A stretch of 64,000 nt of DNA from the NCBI GenBank assembly GCA_038148755.1, contig JAYQWA010000007.1, forward strand, positions 1 through 64,000. The letters are read 5' to 3'. This stretch comes from UBA5109 sp038148755 (GTDB lineage: Bacteria > Pseudomonadota > Gammaproteobacteria > Pseudomonadales > Pseudohongiellaceae). Numbering within the stretch: position 1 is the first letter of the stretch; each line of letters starts with the position of its first letter. Below, one piece after another: positions 35,132-43,564 of the stretch. The notes beneath the pieces were generated by a model. It was not told where the DNA came from. It did no database searches and saw only the letters and a program-made list of their open reading frames with translations. Both the position numbers and the translations under genes were made by a program.

Positions 35132-36970
35132 TTAGCCGATTTCGGCTTTGATCGCCTTTTCTATTTCACTGATTTTGAATGGCTGCCCAGAGACTTTGTT
35201 TAAAGCTTTGGCATCAATCAGATATTCTGAACGAATGATTTTAACCAACTGCCCGGTATTCATTTCCGGGATCAGAATGTTGTCATAGCCCGATAATAAC
35301 TCCTGCAGATTGGCAGGCAAAGGCCACATATGCCGGATATGAATGTGTGCCACATCCAGTCCTATGCGAATACTTCTTTTAACCGCCTGATGAATAGCCC
35401 CATAAGTTGAACCCCATCCTACAACCGCCAGTCTGCCACTGCTTTTACCCAGGTGAACATCCTGCAAGGGAATATCAGCAGCAATATTATCAATCTTGGC
35501 TTTACGGGTATCCGTCATCTTCTGATGGTTATCCGGGTCGTAACTGATATCACCGGTTTCATAGCTTTTTTCTATCCCACCGATGCGATGTTCCAGGCCT
35601 TGTGTGCCGGGTTTAGCCCACACCCGCGCCAGTGTTTCAGCGTCACGCAATGAAGGTTTAAAGCCTTCGGGTTGATCATGGAAGGAGACCGGGAAAGGCT
35701 CATACTGGTCAAAGTCAGGAATCAGCCAAGGCTCGGAGGCATTGGCAATATAACCGTCAGACAGCAACATCACCGGAGTCATATATTTGGTGGCGAGGCG
35801 TACGGCTTCTATCGCCGTATCGAAGCAGTCACCGGGGTGACTGGAAGCAACCACCGGCAGGGGGGTATCGCCGTGACGGCCATAAATAGCCTGCAGCAAA
35901 TCGGACTGTTCAGTCTTGGTTGGCAAACCGGTTGATGGTCCACCACGCTGCGTGTTCACTACAACCAGGGGCAGCTCGGCAGACACAGCCAGTGAAATGG
36001 CTTCCTGCTTTAATGCGATTCCGGGGCCCGCACTGGATGTGACACCTAAGGAACCGGCAAAGGATGCACCGATGGCCGCACAGACTGCAGCAATTTCATC
36101 TTCCGCCTGAAAGGTAATGACATCGAAATCCTTACGTGCTGCCAGGGTATGCAGCAGGTTGGAAGCTGGTGTAATCGGATAAGAGGCAAATAAGATGCCC
36201 AGGTTCGCCAACTGCCCACCGGCCAGTAAACCCCATGCCAGCGCAGTGGTGCCATTCATGTTTCTGTAAGTGCCAGGCTGCTGTTCTGCTTTCGGTACTT
36301 TATAGACAGCAATGCCGCTTGGCAGCTCTGCTGTTTCACCATAGGCATGCCCGGCATTGAGCGCCGCAATATTGGCATTTGCAATATCAGGCTTATTGGC
36401 AAACTTGGTTTGCAGGCCATCAATTGTGCTTTGTTTGTCACGTTCAAACAGCCAGAACACCAGACCCAGGGTCCACATATTTTTGCAGCGCAAGGCCATT
36501 TTATGGCTTAAACCGTATTGTTCGACAGCAGCAATCACCTGAGAATGAATATCGATGGGCAAGACCTTATAAGCATCCAGTGAGCCATCTTCCAATGGGT
36601 TAGTGGCATACTTGGCTTTGGCCAGATTCTTTTCGTTGAATGCGCCGGTATCAATAATCACCAGTCCACCTGGAATCAGATATTTCAGGTTGGTGATCAA
36701 TGCCGCCGGGTTCATGGCTACCAGTACTTCGACTTCATCCCCGGCTGTGGTGACATCTTCCGAGCCGAAATAGATCTGAAAGGCTGACACACCAAAGGTG
36801 GCTCCCACCGGCGCACGAATTTCAGCCGGAAAATCCGGAAAGGTAGACAGGTTGTTGCCATACAAAGCTGTTGCCAGTGTAAAATTTGTGCCGGTCAACT
36901 GCATGCCATCACCGGAGTCTCCGGCGAAACGCACAACGATGTTCTGATGCTGTTCAGTTTCTACAGCCAT
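35132..36970 (-). CDS. korA: 2-oxoacid:ferredoxin oxidoreductase, fused gamma-alpha subunit (KorA-like)
   Basis: I start at ATG 36970 (612 residues, MAVETEQ); a TTG five codons upstream is less likely. Residues 1 to about 190 form the gamma domain (VRFAGDSGDGMQLTGTNF, then GATFGVSAFQIYF). From about 215 on is the alpha pyrimidine-binding domain (SYPITPASNLLHTLA, FQAEDEIAAVCAAIGASFAG, GPGIALKQEAISLA), followed by the transketolase C-terminal-like domain. The fused gamma-alpha design with a separate beta subunit and no ferredoxin-like delta subunit is the archaeal/actinobacterial KOR type. It would run 2-oxoglutarate oxidation with ferredoxin instead of NAD. Confidence 0.88.
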   Translation of the reverse strand: MAVETEQHQNIVVRFAGDSGDGMQLTGTNFTLATALYGNNLSTFPDFPAEIRAPVGATFGVSAFQIYFGSEDVTTAGDEVEVLVAMNPAALITNLKYLIPGGLVIIDTGAFNEKNLAKAKYATNPLEDGSLDAYKVLPIDIHSQVIAAVEQYGLSHKMALRCKNMWTLGLVFWLFERDKQSTIDGLQTKFANKPDIANANIAALNAGHAYGETAELPSGIAVYKVPKAEQQPGTYRNMNGTTALAWGLLAGGQLANLGILFASYPITPASNLLHTLAARKDFDVITFQAEDEIAAVCAAIGASFAGSLGVTSSAGPGIALKQEAISLAVSAELPLVVVNTQRGGPSTGLPTKTEQSDLLQAIYGRHGDTPLPVVASSHPGDCFDTAIEAVRLATKYMTPVMLLSDGYIANASEPWLIPDFDQYEPFPVSFHDQPEGFKPSLRDAETLARVWAKPGTQGLEHRIGGIEKSYETGDISYDPDNHQKMTDTRKAKIDNIAADIPLQDVHLGKSSGRLAVVGWGSTYGAIHQAVKRSIRIGLDVAHIHIRHMWPLPANLQELLSGYDNILIPEMNTGQLVKIIRSEYLIDAKALNKVSGQPFKISEIEKAIKAEIG

Positions 36971-37206
36971 ATTTGTCAATCTCAATCGATACTCTTTCAG
37001 TTTAACTTCAGCTTACTTGGTCAAACCTGGGTTTCAGTCAGACTAAACATATCCGGGTAACACAGACTGCCAGCCTGAGGCATAGAAGGAGCTGGAAAAT
37101 TAGGGGGCGCATTATAGCAACCTACAAGGAAATATTGCTATAGCAGATTTATTTTGGCATTGTTCTGCTGCAGGTTTAACTTTGGGTATCCAGGAATAAA
37201 AGGTTT

Positions 37207-37905
37207 ATGACAAAGAGCTCAGAAAAGAAATTAAAACGCGAAGCAAAAAAACAAGAGGCCAAACGTCGGCAGCAAATACAAAAATCACTGGTTATGGCTT
37301 TTGTCATTGTGATGATCCCTATTGCACTGTATGTGTTTTACCAGGGGCTGTTTGGTGGAGCACCAGTTTATCCACCTGATCAGGTTTCGGCAACAGACCA
37401 TGTACAGGGCATAGAGGAAGCCCCGCTTACCATTACTGTCTATGGTGATTTCCAGTGCCCGAACTGCGCCACAGAAGCCAATTTAATCAGTCAGGCCTGG
37501 CCACGAATTCAGGATCGGGTGCGTCTGGTTTTTCGCCATTATCCCTTGGATACCTATCCACATTCCTTTGAAGCGGCACGTTATGCTGAAGCGGCAGGCA
37601 GGCAGGATGCATTTTGGAAGCTGCATAGTCTGTTTTATGGCGACCAGGCTTCTTGGGCTGTTTTGCCTGATGCCACAGTAGCGTTTGAAGATTATGCTGC
37701 ACAGCTTGGGCTGGATATCGAACAGTTGCGGGCTGATGCACAGTTGCCTGAGATAAGAGAGAAAATTCTGGCCGATCAGCGAGGTGGGAATAGGGCAGGA
37801 GTGCGGTCGACGCCGACGATGTTTTTTAATGGGGAGTTGATGTTGAGGAATCCTCAGACTGCGTCGGAATTAATCCAAATGATCAACGACTTTTTGTCGG
37901 AGTAG
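37207..37905 (+). CDS. Membrane-anchored DsbA-like thiol oxidoreductase
   Basis: A 232-residue protein with a very basic cytosolic N-terminus (about residues 1-28, many Lys/Arg), one transmembrane helix (about 29-48) and a periplasmic thioredoxin-fold domain of the DsbA/thioredoxin_4 type. The active site is C-P-N-C in YGDFQCPNCATEA, and the cis-Pro loop is VRSTPTMFFNG. It may form or isomerise disulfides in the envelope, possibly with cytochrome c maturation clients. It diverges from korA over a 236-base gap. Its TAG stop is the first part of an ERIC-like element. Confidence 0.88.
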   Translation: MTKSSEKKLKREAKKQEAKRRQQIQKSLVMAFVIVMIPIALYVFYQGLFGGAPVYPPDQVSATDHVQGIEEAPLTITVYGDFQCPNCATEANLISQAWPRIQDRVRLVFRHYPLDTYPHSFEAARYAEAAGRQDAFWKLHSLFYGDQASWAVLPDATVAFEDYAAQLGLDIEQLRADAQLPEIREKILADQRGGNRAGVRSTPTMFFNGELMLRNPQTASELIQMINDFLSE

Positions 37906-38024
37906 GCCTGCTGCACTCGTTCATGCTTTGTTAAAAAATGTTTTTAATCCGGTCATTTACTATTTGTAGACTCCCGTCTTAAAAACATTTTTTGCTGCGC
38001 CTGAACTTCGCTCGCGACGGCCTA
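37903..38024 (+). repeat. ERIC-like palindromic element, copy B (sense, includes the Dsb-like stop codon)
   Basis: A 122-base element whose outer arms TAGGCC (37903-37908) and GGCCTA (38019-38024) pair; the first three bases are the stop codon of the Dsb-like gene. The main stem is 37933-37947 against 37979-37993, a perfect 15 bases with a sequence unlike the other copies. The apical core GGTCATTTACTA...GTAGACTCCC is conserved with small changes. The 3' arm ends in TTTTTT. Confidence 0.82.
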
Positions 38025-38056
38025 TTATAATGTTAGGTTTTAAATGAGCATTCAGT

Positions 38057-38524
38057 ATGGACGAATACCTAAAAGATGAACTGGAAAGTCTAAGAGATTT
38101 ATATATAACGGCTACTCCCAGGCAAAGAAGAAATATCATTGAACAGAGGATAAATAATCCAAAAGCTTTGCCTAATTTATTTGTGACTCGAATAGCGGCA
38201 ATAGAAAGTCTTGCAAGAACCTTGGTTATGAATTCGCAGGCGAAAACTAAAACTGAGTTGCGTGAGATTTATCAAAATAAATATAGGTTTAGAAAAGTTG
38301 AGAATATGATTAGGGAGTATTTAAGGATTAATGGTTTTGGTGCAGCTCCGGATGTCTTTGGGGAAGAGAGCTGGAAAGTATTTAGGATTGCAGTTGAATA
38401 TAGGAATCTATTGGTGCATGAATGCACTTATCTTGGCTCTCAAAAATTTGAACCAATGAACCAAGCTATAGAACATGTTTTAAATACATTGACTAAATTA
38501 GCTAAATTAAAAGTTAAGAAATGA
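38057..38524 (+). CDS. HEPN-like orphan protein (candidate RNase fold)
   Basis: A 155-residue, mostly helical, Lys/Arg-rich protein that I do not recognise as a named family. Residues 116-121 read R-N-L-L-V-H, matching the R-x4-6-H motif of HEPN-domain RNases, and it lies in a helix-rich context (KVFRIAVEYRNLLVHECTYL) as in those proteins. No antitoxin (MNT-type nucleotidyltransferase) is next to it. The gene is more AT-rich than its neighbours and is bracketed by ERIC-like copies B and D in opposite orientations, which suggests acquisition. The HEPN assignment is by motif only; it could be an unrelated helical protein. Confidence 0.6.
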   Translation: MDEYLKDELESLRDLYITATPRQRRNIIEQRINNPKALPNLFVTRIAAIESLARTLVMNSQAKTKTELREIYQNKYRFRKVENMIREYLRINGFGAAPDVFGEESWKVFRIAVEYRNLLVHECTYLGSQKFEPMNQAIEHVLNTLTKLAKLKVKK

Positions 38525-38773
38525 AACCTGACAAGCTTTTTTATAATACCCTCGGGCTTGTGTGATATGGAAATTTCTGCTTATCAAAGTTTAAAGTTGC
38601 GAAAAGTTGATTTTCTTAGCTTATCCAAAGAAGCAATTCATATTCATGCTGGATAAATAGCGCACAATGATATTGTTAACACAACTATTTGGCTTATCTT
38701 GATTGTAGTGTTATTAAAAAAAATTTCAGAATGAATTGATAAGAAAGATTGTAGGTTAAATTAAATCTATAAA
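38525..38773. other. AT-rich non-coding stretch after the HEPN-like gene
   Basis: About 250 bases with no supported gene on either strand and many stop codons in all frames. It is among the most AT-rich parts of the window. No terminator or known site is evident, and it runs into ERIC-like copy D. Confidence 0.5.
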
Positions 38774-38895
38774 AAGCCGTCGCGAGCGCAGCTTAATCGA
38801 GGCAAAAAAATAATTTAAGGCAGGAGTTTACAGGGAGCGTAAATGACTGCCTTAAATTATTTTTCTAACGATGAGTAAGCAAGCGCAGCAGGCTT
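38774..38895 (-). repeat. ERIC-like palindromic element, copy D (sense to mltB)
   Basis: A 122-base element read on the minus strand, starting 6 bases after the mltB stop. Outer arms are AAGCC (38774) and GGCTT (38891-38895). The main stem is 38806-38823 against 38847-38864, a perfect 18 bases, the longest of the family. The core (minus strand) is CAGTCATTTACG...GTAAACTCCTG. The plus strand contains GCGAGCGCAGC (38782-38792), also present in the ERIC consensus. It is inverted relative to copy B. Confidence 0.82.
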
Positions 38896-38901
38896 AGCTA
38901 A

Positions 38902-40134
38902 TTATTCTGCTATAGCTAAGACGCGCATCATTTCAAGTAAATCGTAGGATGCATAGCCATCAGTGGGCAATCCACTCTCTTCCTGAAAAGTTCTGATCGC
39001 ACCGCGTGTGCGCGAACCGAGTATGCCGTCGGGTGTGCCGACGTCGATGCCCATTGTGTTGAGGAGTTCCTGTAATTCGATGACTTCATCGCGGCTGAGT
39101 GCGCGTTCGTCGGTTTCAGGCCAGTGTTGGATTGGGCCGCCGCCAACAAAACGGTCAGCCAGGTGGCCGACTGAAATGGCATAGAAGGTTGAACGGTTCC
39201 AGACCATGGTAGTTCTGAAATTATTATAGGCCAGAAAAACCGGACCGGATGCGCCGGCAGGCAGAATGATTGAACCTTGCAGAGAAGCATTGCCAAGCGG
39301 GCTGCCATCGGCACGCATAACCCCTAAATTGTTCCATTCGGTGACTGTTTTGCGTACGCCGGTATCGGACTGGGTGAAATCAAAACCCTGCGGCAGAATG
39401 ACTTCACGTCCCCAGCGTTCATCAGGACGCCAGCCTGATTCAGATAAAAAATTGGCGGCCGAAGCAAAGATGTCCGGCAGGCTGTTCCAGATATCAATGC
39501 GGCCATCGCCATCACCATCAACAGCATAGCGGTCAAAGGTTGATGGCATAAATTGGCACTGCCCCATTGCTCCGGCCCAGGAACCTGACATGTCTTCAAC
39601 ACTGATATGTCCGGCATCCAGAATTTTCAGCGCAGTTAATAGTTCATTACGGAAGAAACTACTGCGGCGCGGGTCATAGGCCAGTGTTGCCAGAGCGTTG
39701 AGTACAGAGAAGCCACCGGTAAAATCGCCAAAGTTACTTTCCAGTGCCCAGAAAGAAACCAGGTAATGGGGCTGTACGCCATATTCACGATAAATTCGAT
39801 CAAACAGTTCACTGTGTTCCTGTAACAGTGCCTGTCCTCTTGCTATACGCGCCTCACTCAGGCGGTTATTCATATAATTTGAGAAAGTCTGAACAAATTC
39901 TGGCTGACTTTGGTCCAGTTCAATAACTCTGGGAATGGGTTCTTCAATAACACTCAACGCTTCATCCAACAAGCTTTCATTGATGCCTTCGGCAAGCGCT
40001 TCACTGCGTAAATCGGCTAACCACTCAGCAAAGGGTTGCTGTTCCTGAGCGTACGCAGCATTTAACAGGACGCCTGAAGCCAGACAGATAATCAGGATAA
40101 GGTGCCGTAAAGGTTTGGTCAGCAAAGCAGGCAT
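38902..40134 (-). CDS. mltB: MltB-family lytic murein transglycosylase
   Basis: Peptidoglycan-cleaving enzyme of the SLT_2 type. I start at ATG 40134, two bases after the baeR-like stop (410 residues). A hydrophobic signal peptide (to about AAYAQ) has no lipobox Cys, so it is secreted rather than lipidated. The catalytic Glu is about 132 in SFWALESNFGDF, followed by the MltB hallmarks AMGQCQFMPSTFDRYAVDGDGDG and LAYNNFRTTMVWNRS. A peptidoglycan_binding_1 domain closes the protein (about 340-405). Position last in a baeS-baeR-mltB transcript suggests envelope-stress control. Some annotators would name it only 'MltB family'. Confidence 0.9.
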   Translation of the reverse strand: MPALLTKPLRHLILIICLASGVLLNAAYAQEQQPFAEWLADLRSEALAEGINESLLDEALSVIEEPIPRVIELDQSQPEFVQTFSNYMNNRLSEARIARGQALLQEHSELFDRIYREYGVQPHYLVSFWALESNFGDFTGGFSVLNALATLAYDPRRSSFFRNELLTALKILDAGHISVEDMSGSWAGAMGQCQFMPSTFDRYAVDGDGDGRIDIWNSLPDIFASAANFLSESGWRPDERWGREVILPQGFDFTQSDTGVRKTVTEWNNLGVMRADGSPLGNASLQGSIILPAGASGPVFLAYNNFRTTMVWNRSTFYAISVGHLADRFVGGGPIQHWPETDERALSRDEVIELQELLNTMGIDVGTPDGILGSRTRGAIRTFQEESGLPTDGYASYDLLEMMRVLAIAE

Positions 40135-40135
40135 A

Positions 40136-40804
40136 TCAGTTCCACTCAAATTTATATCCTACCGCATAAAGGGAATGAATTAACTCAACATCGGGTAATT
40201 CGGCCGCAATTTTTTTACGCAATTTTTTAATATGGCTGTCGATGGTCCGGTCACTGACAATACGTCCGTCGGAATAAATTTTATCGACCATCACAGCCCG
40301 GGAAAATATACGTCCCGGATGATCTGACAAAACTTTTAATAACTGGAATTCTACGGCAGTCAGGCCAAGGTCATTACCATTAATACTGACTTTATAGGTA
40401 TCGGTATCCAGTTTCAGACCTTTTTCTTCGAGCTTTTCTGAACCTTCACTTCGACGCAGCACCGCTTTGACACGGGCAACGACTTCGCGTGGACTGAAGG
40501 GTTTGCAGATGTAATCATCGGCACCAAGCTCCAGGCCAAGCAGGCGATCGATTTCTTCTACTTTGGCAGTCACCATAATGACTGGTAGCTGCGAATTGCG
40601 TCGAATCTCCTTGCAGATATCCATGCCATTCATTCCCGGCAGCATTAAATCCAGCAGAACCAGATCGGGCTTATGGTTTTCAAGCCAGGGCATGACTTCA
40701 TCGCCGTTATGGAGCATGAAAGTTTTATAGCCATTGCGATCCAGGTAATCTTTCAGGAGGGTAGCCAGTTTTACTTCGTCTTCAACAATCAAGACATGCT
40801 GCAT
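40136..40804 (-). CDS. baeR: BaeR-like OmpR/PhoB-family response regulator
   Basis: A 222-residue DNA-binding response regulator. The receiver has acidic residues at the VEDE start (about 8-9), the phosphoacceptor Asp at about 52 (LVLLDLMLPG) and Lys about 80 in MVTAK. The C-terminal winged helix carries RTIDSHIKKLRKK. The stretch MVTAKVEEIDRLLGLELGAD and the following DDYICKPFSPREVVARVK are nearly the same as E. coli BaeR, so an envelope-stress regulator is likely. It follows the kinase gene by 69 bases and precedes mltB by 1 base between stop and start. Confidence 0.88.
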   Translation of the reverse strand: MQHVLIVEDEVKLATLLKDYLDRNGYKTFMLHNGDEVMPWLENHKPDLVLLDLMLPGMNGMDICKEIRRNSQLPVIMVTAKVEEIDRLLGLELGADDYICKPFSPREVVARVKAVLRRSEGSEKLEEKGLKLDTDTYKVSINGNDLGLTAVEFQLLKVLSDHPGRIFSRAVMVDKIYSDGRIVSDRTIDSHIKKLRKKIAAELPDVELIHSLYAVGYKFEWN

Positions 40805-40873
40805 AATAAATCTTCCATTCTAATTTTTATTTGGAGGGGAGTTTAAGTCCTCATGGGCCGGGGGGCAACCTGC

Positions 40874-42406
40874 TTAAGATATCTGACGGGTAGGGAGCTC
40901 AATACTGAGCTTCAGGCCGCCAAGTTTGGAATGTTCTGCTGTAATCGTACCTTCGTGAGCATCGACGATATTTTTACATATGGCCAGACCCAGGCCGGAC
41001 CCCCCCTTTTTGCGATTACGGGAAGAGTCCATGCGATAAAGCCGGTCGAATAATTTTTGCAGGGCTTCATCGCTGACACCCGGTTCCGAATCTACCCAGG
41101 TCAGCAGTACTTTATCAGGGTACTCTTTGAGGGTGATTTTGAGTTCACCACCTTCATCAGTATAGCGACAGGTATTTTGCAGAAGATTGTCGAATAGCTG
41201 CTTGAGACGTTTAGGATCACCAAAGACATTAATAGCTTTCTTGTTCTTAAGTCCGGGTATTTTAAGAGAGACTTTGATGCCGTGTTGGGCAATCAGACTC
41301 TGATGCAGCTCCAGGGTTTGCTCCAGCAGGGCTTTGATATCGGTTTTTTCCTTCTCGTAAACTAGGGCGCCATTGTCAGACATGGATAACTCATGCAGGT
41401 CATTGACCAGGTTATTTAAGTGCACTACTTCGTGATGCCAGGAATTAAGGCTTACGGGATCCAGCGGTCGGATGCCGTCCTGTGCGGCTTCAAGCTCACC
41501 TTGCAGTATGGCCAGCGGCGTTCTGAGTTCGTGAGAAATGTCGGCAATCCATTGCTGTCTGGCGACTTGATTCTGCTCCAGAGTATTAGCCAGGGTGTTA
41601 AAATCTTCTGACAATTGGCTCAGTTCATCCGAGCTGCGGATTTTTATGCGTGAGCTGTAATCACCGGCAGTCAAGGCGCGGGTACCAGCAACCAGATCAC
41701 GGATGGGACGCACCATATAGCTTGCAGCTGGCAGAGCAATCAGGACAGAGATAACGACGAGTACAACTCCAAAAAGAAAGAAGGTATTTACCTGCCCTTC
41801 AACGAACAACTGATCAGCACGCTCGGATAGTTCCTGTCGGCTGGTTACCGCCAGATAGCCAACAATTTCATCCATGAACCTGAGAGGGTAAAGATTGGCC
41901 AGTGGCAGGGCTTCCGGGTCGCCGAACATGATTTCCTGGTTTTCATCCAGCAAGAGTAAATGTGGTCTGGCCGGGCTGTACTCAGATGAGAAATACCAGT
42001 CGTCATCGGCTAATAGGGCCGGGCGGCGGAAAGCGTCAATTGCACTGGGACCGGCACTGTTTGTCAGAATATTGCTGTCTTCTACGGCGGACTCAATAAG
42101 ACGGAAGTTGGTGACCTGCCGGATTTCAAGTAACTGGCCGGGTTCGGCGGTACGCGCCACACTGTCTCTAATCAGAATATTCCAGAGACTGACATTGCCG
42201 CGTAATTTATCCCAGCGGTCACGGGCTGCATACCAAGCTTCCAGTCCATCAATCAGTGCGGGTACCTGCTGTTCTTCAATGCGGCTGATGTAGTCAATAA
42301 AGCCGGAATTAAACTGGGCCCGGCCAATACTGTACATCGAAATATAGACAATGATATGGGCTGAAAGTATCGCCAGCAGTAGTTTGTATTTAATGGTTAG
42401 CTTCAT
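40874..42406 (-). CDS. baeS: BaeS-like sensor histidine kinase
   Basis: A membrane histidine kinase; I start at ATG 42406 (510 residues), where a first transmembrane helix begins at once (MKLTIKYKLLLAILSAH). A periplasmic sensor domain of about 180 residues follows, then a second helix (about 208-231), a HAMP domain (about 232-284), the phosphoacceptor His at about 292 in DISHELRTPLA and an ATPase domain with GSGLGLAICKNIVDAHEG. Its partner regulator is BaeR-like, hence the name, but the sensor domain is unaligned and the signal unknown. The family members respond to misfolded envelope proteins and toxic compounds. Confidence 0.85.
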   Translation of the reverse strand: MKLTIKYKLLLAILSAHIIVYISMYSIGRAQFNSGFIDYISRIEEQQVPALIDGLEAWYAARDRWDKLRGNVSLWNILIRDSVARTAEPGQLLEIRQVTNFRLIESAVEDSNILTNSAGPSAIDAFRRPALLADDDWYFSSEYSPARPHLLLLDENQEIMFGDPEALPLANLYPLRFMDEIVGYLAVTSRQELSERADQLFVEGQVNTFFLFGVVLVVISVLIALPAASYMVRPIRDLVAGTRALTAGDYSSRIKIRSSDELSQLSEDFNTLANTLEQNQVARQQWIADISHELRTPLAILQGELEAAQDGIRPLDPVSLNSWHHEVVHLNNLVNDLHELSMSDNGALVYEKEKTDIKALLEQTLELHQSLIAQHGIKVSLKIPGLKNKKAINVFGDPKRLKQLFDNLLQNTCRYTDEGGELKITLKEYPDKVLLTWVDSEPGVSDEALQKLFDRLYRMDSSRNRKKGGSGLGLAICKNIVDAHEGTITAEHSKLGGLKLSIELPTRQIS

Positions 42407-42727
42407 TATTTTCAGGTTTCTCGCCTTAATTGAGCTAACTATACTGGTGCTTAAGATAAAATCAGAGCTGCTTGGTGCGATGCGTAGCACATTTCATAAT
42501 ATTTGCACATTAAGCTCAGGCAGATATTCTGTTATTTCAACGTTATTGTGATACCAGTCTGCTATGCTAAGCTACGCGGATTAATAATGGTGGCAGGGCT
42601 GGAACATCAGGTGCTTAAATACCGTTATCAGCTATACCAGCCGTAAACCTGAAAATTCACCCAAACAAGTTGTTGAACAGCGTGAGTTTGGTTTGCGTAG
42701 AAGTGATGCTTCATAAATGAGAAAGCC
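42407..42727. other. Divergent intergenic region between baeS and the P-like gene
   Basis: About 320 bases without a supported gene. It must hold the promoters of the baeS-baeR-mltB unit and of the P-like gene. TGCTATGCT at 42560-42568 resembles an extended -10 element for the plus strand, but no -35 fits. No palindrome comparable with the repeat family is seen. Confidence 0.4.
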
Positions 42728-43390
42728 GTGGCAATAAAAAAAGTAGACCAGCTGGTGGTATCAACGCAGCTTAAGCAGGGTATGGATTCCGAAACAAAAG
42801 ATTCCCGTCCTTCCAACGCAAAAAATTCCAGGGATCATGTCGATGCCATCAATCAGATGTTTGCGGAATTTGAACTGGCTTATCATAACCAGTACCACAA
42901 AGCCTTTCCTGATGAAGGTGCATTGAGTCTGGCAAAAAAATACTGGTTGAGCAGTCTTACAGCTTTTTCACCTGAAGTGATTCTGGCTGCCACCCGCGAA
43001 CTTGTTCTTAAGCAAACTTTTTTACCGACCCTGGCCAATGTCGTTGATGCCTGTAAAACAGGAATGAGCCTGTTTGGTTTGCCGCGTGCGCATGATGCCT
43101 ATCTAGAAGCGTGTCGCTTGCCGACACCAAAAGCCTTGCAGAACTGGAGTCATCCAGCGGTATACCTGGCAGGAAAAAATACCGGCTGGTTTGAACTGGC
43201 GAACCAGACAGAAGGGCAGATTTTTCCCTTATTTGAATATTATTACTCGCAATTGGTGCAACGTGTTTTGCAGGGTGAGGAATTAACATTGAGCCCATCT
43301 GTACCCCTGCCTGAAACAGTCGATACACCACTGAGTTCAAAAGAAAATCAGTCTCGTCTACAGGAATTGAAAAATAATTTGAAGTTATAG
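42728..43390 (+). CDS. Phage lambda P-like (helicase-loader-like) protein
   Basis: A 220-residue protein, start GTG 42728 (an internal ATG at 42782 is possible but lacks a well-spaced ribosome site). The central part, MFAEFELAYHNQYHKAF, KKYWLSSLTAFSPEVILAATREL and FLPTLANVVDACK, follows the pattern of lambda P-type replication proteins, which load DnaB helicase. No other phage gene, integrase or DnaA-like partner is near, and its base use looks like that of its neighbours. A domesticated loader or replication factor is possible; the assignment is by pattern only. It converges on ettA. Confidence 0.55.
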   Translation: MAIKKVDQLVVSTQLKQGMDSETKDSRPSNAKNSRDHVDAINQMFAEFELAYHNQYHKAFPDEGALSLAKKYWLSSLTAFSPEVILAATRELVLKQTFLPTLANVVDACKTGMSLFGLPRAHDAYLEACRLPTPKALQNWSHPAVYLAGKNTGWFELANQTEGQIFPLFEYYYSQLVQRVLQGEELTLSPSVPLPETVDTPLSSKENQSRLQELKNNLKL

Positions 43391-43448
43391 GAAGAAAGGT
43401 TTATTAAATTAGAAGTTCCTTTTCCCAAACCAAAGATATTGAAAAAAC

Positions 43449-43561
43449 GTTATGAGCGCAGGCAAGACAAGGCAAAAATCAGTTCTGGGAAACGAGTTTA
43501 CAGAGCCAGTAAATGAGTTTTTCAGAACTGATTTTTAATGATGTATTGTCAAGCGTAATAG
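43449..43561 (-). repeat. ERIC-like palindromic element, copy E (sense to ettA)
   Basis: About 113 bases on the minus strand, beginning three bases after the ettA stop; outer limits are less certain than for the other copies. The main stem is 43474-43487 against 43523-43536, a perfect 14 bases unlike all other copies. The core (minus strand) reads CTCATTTACTG...GTAAACTCG. The flank GAGCGCAGGC (43454-43463) fits the family. It fills most of the convergent gap between ettA and the P-like gene. Confidence 0.78.
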
Positions 43562-43564
43562 TTT

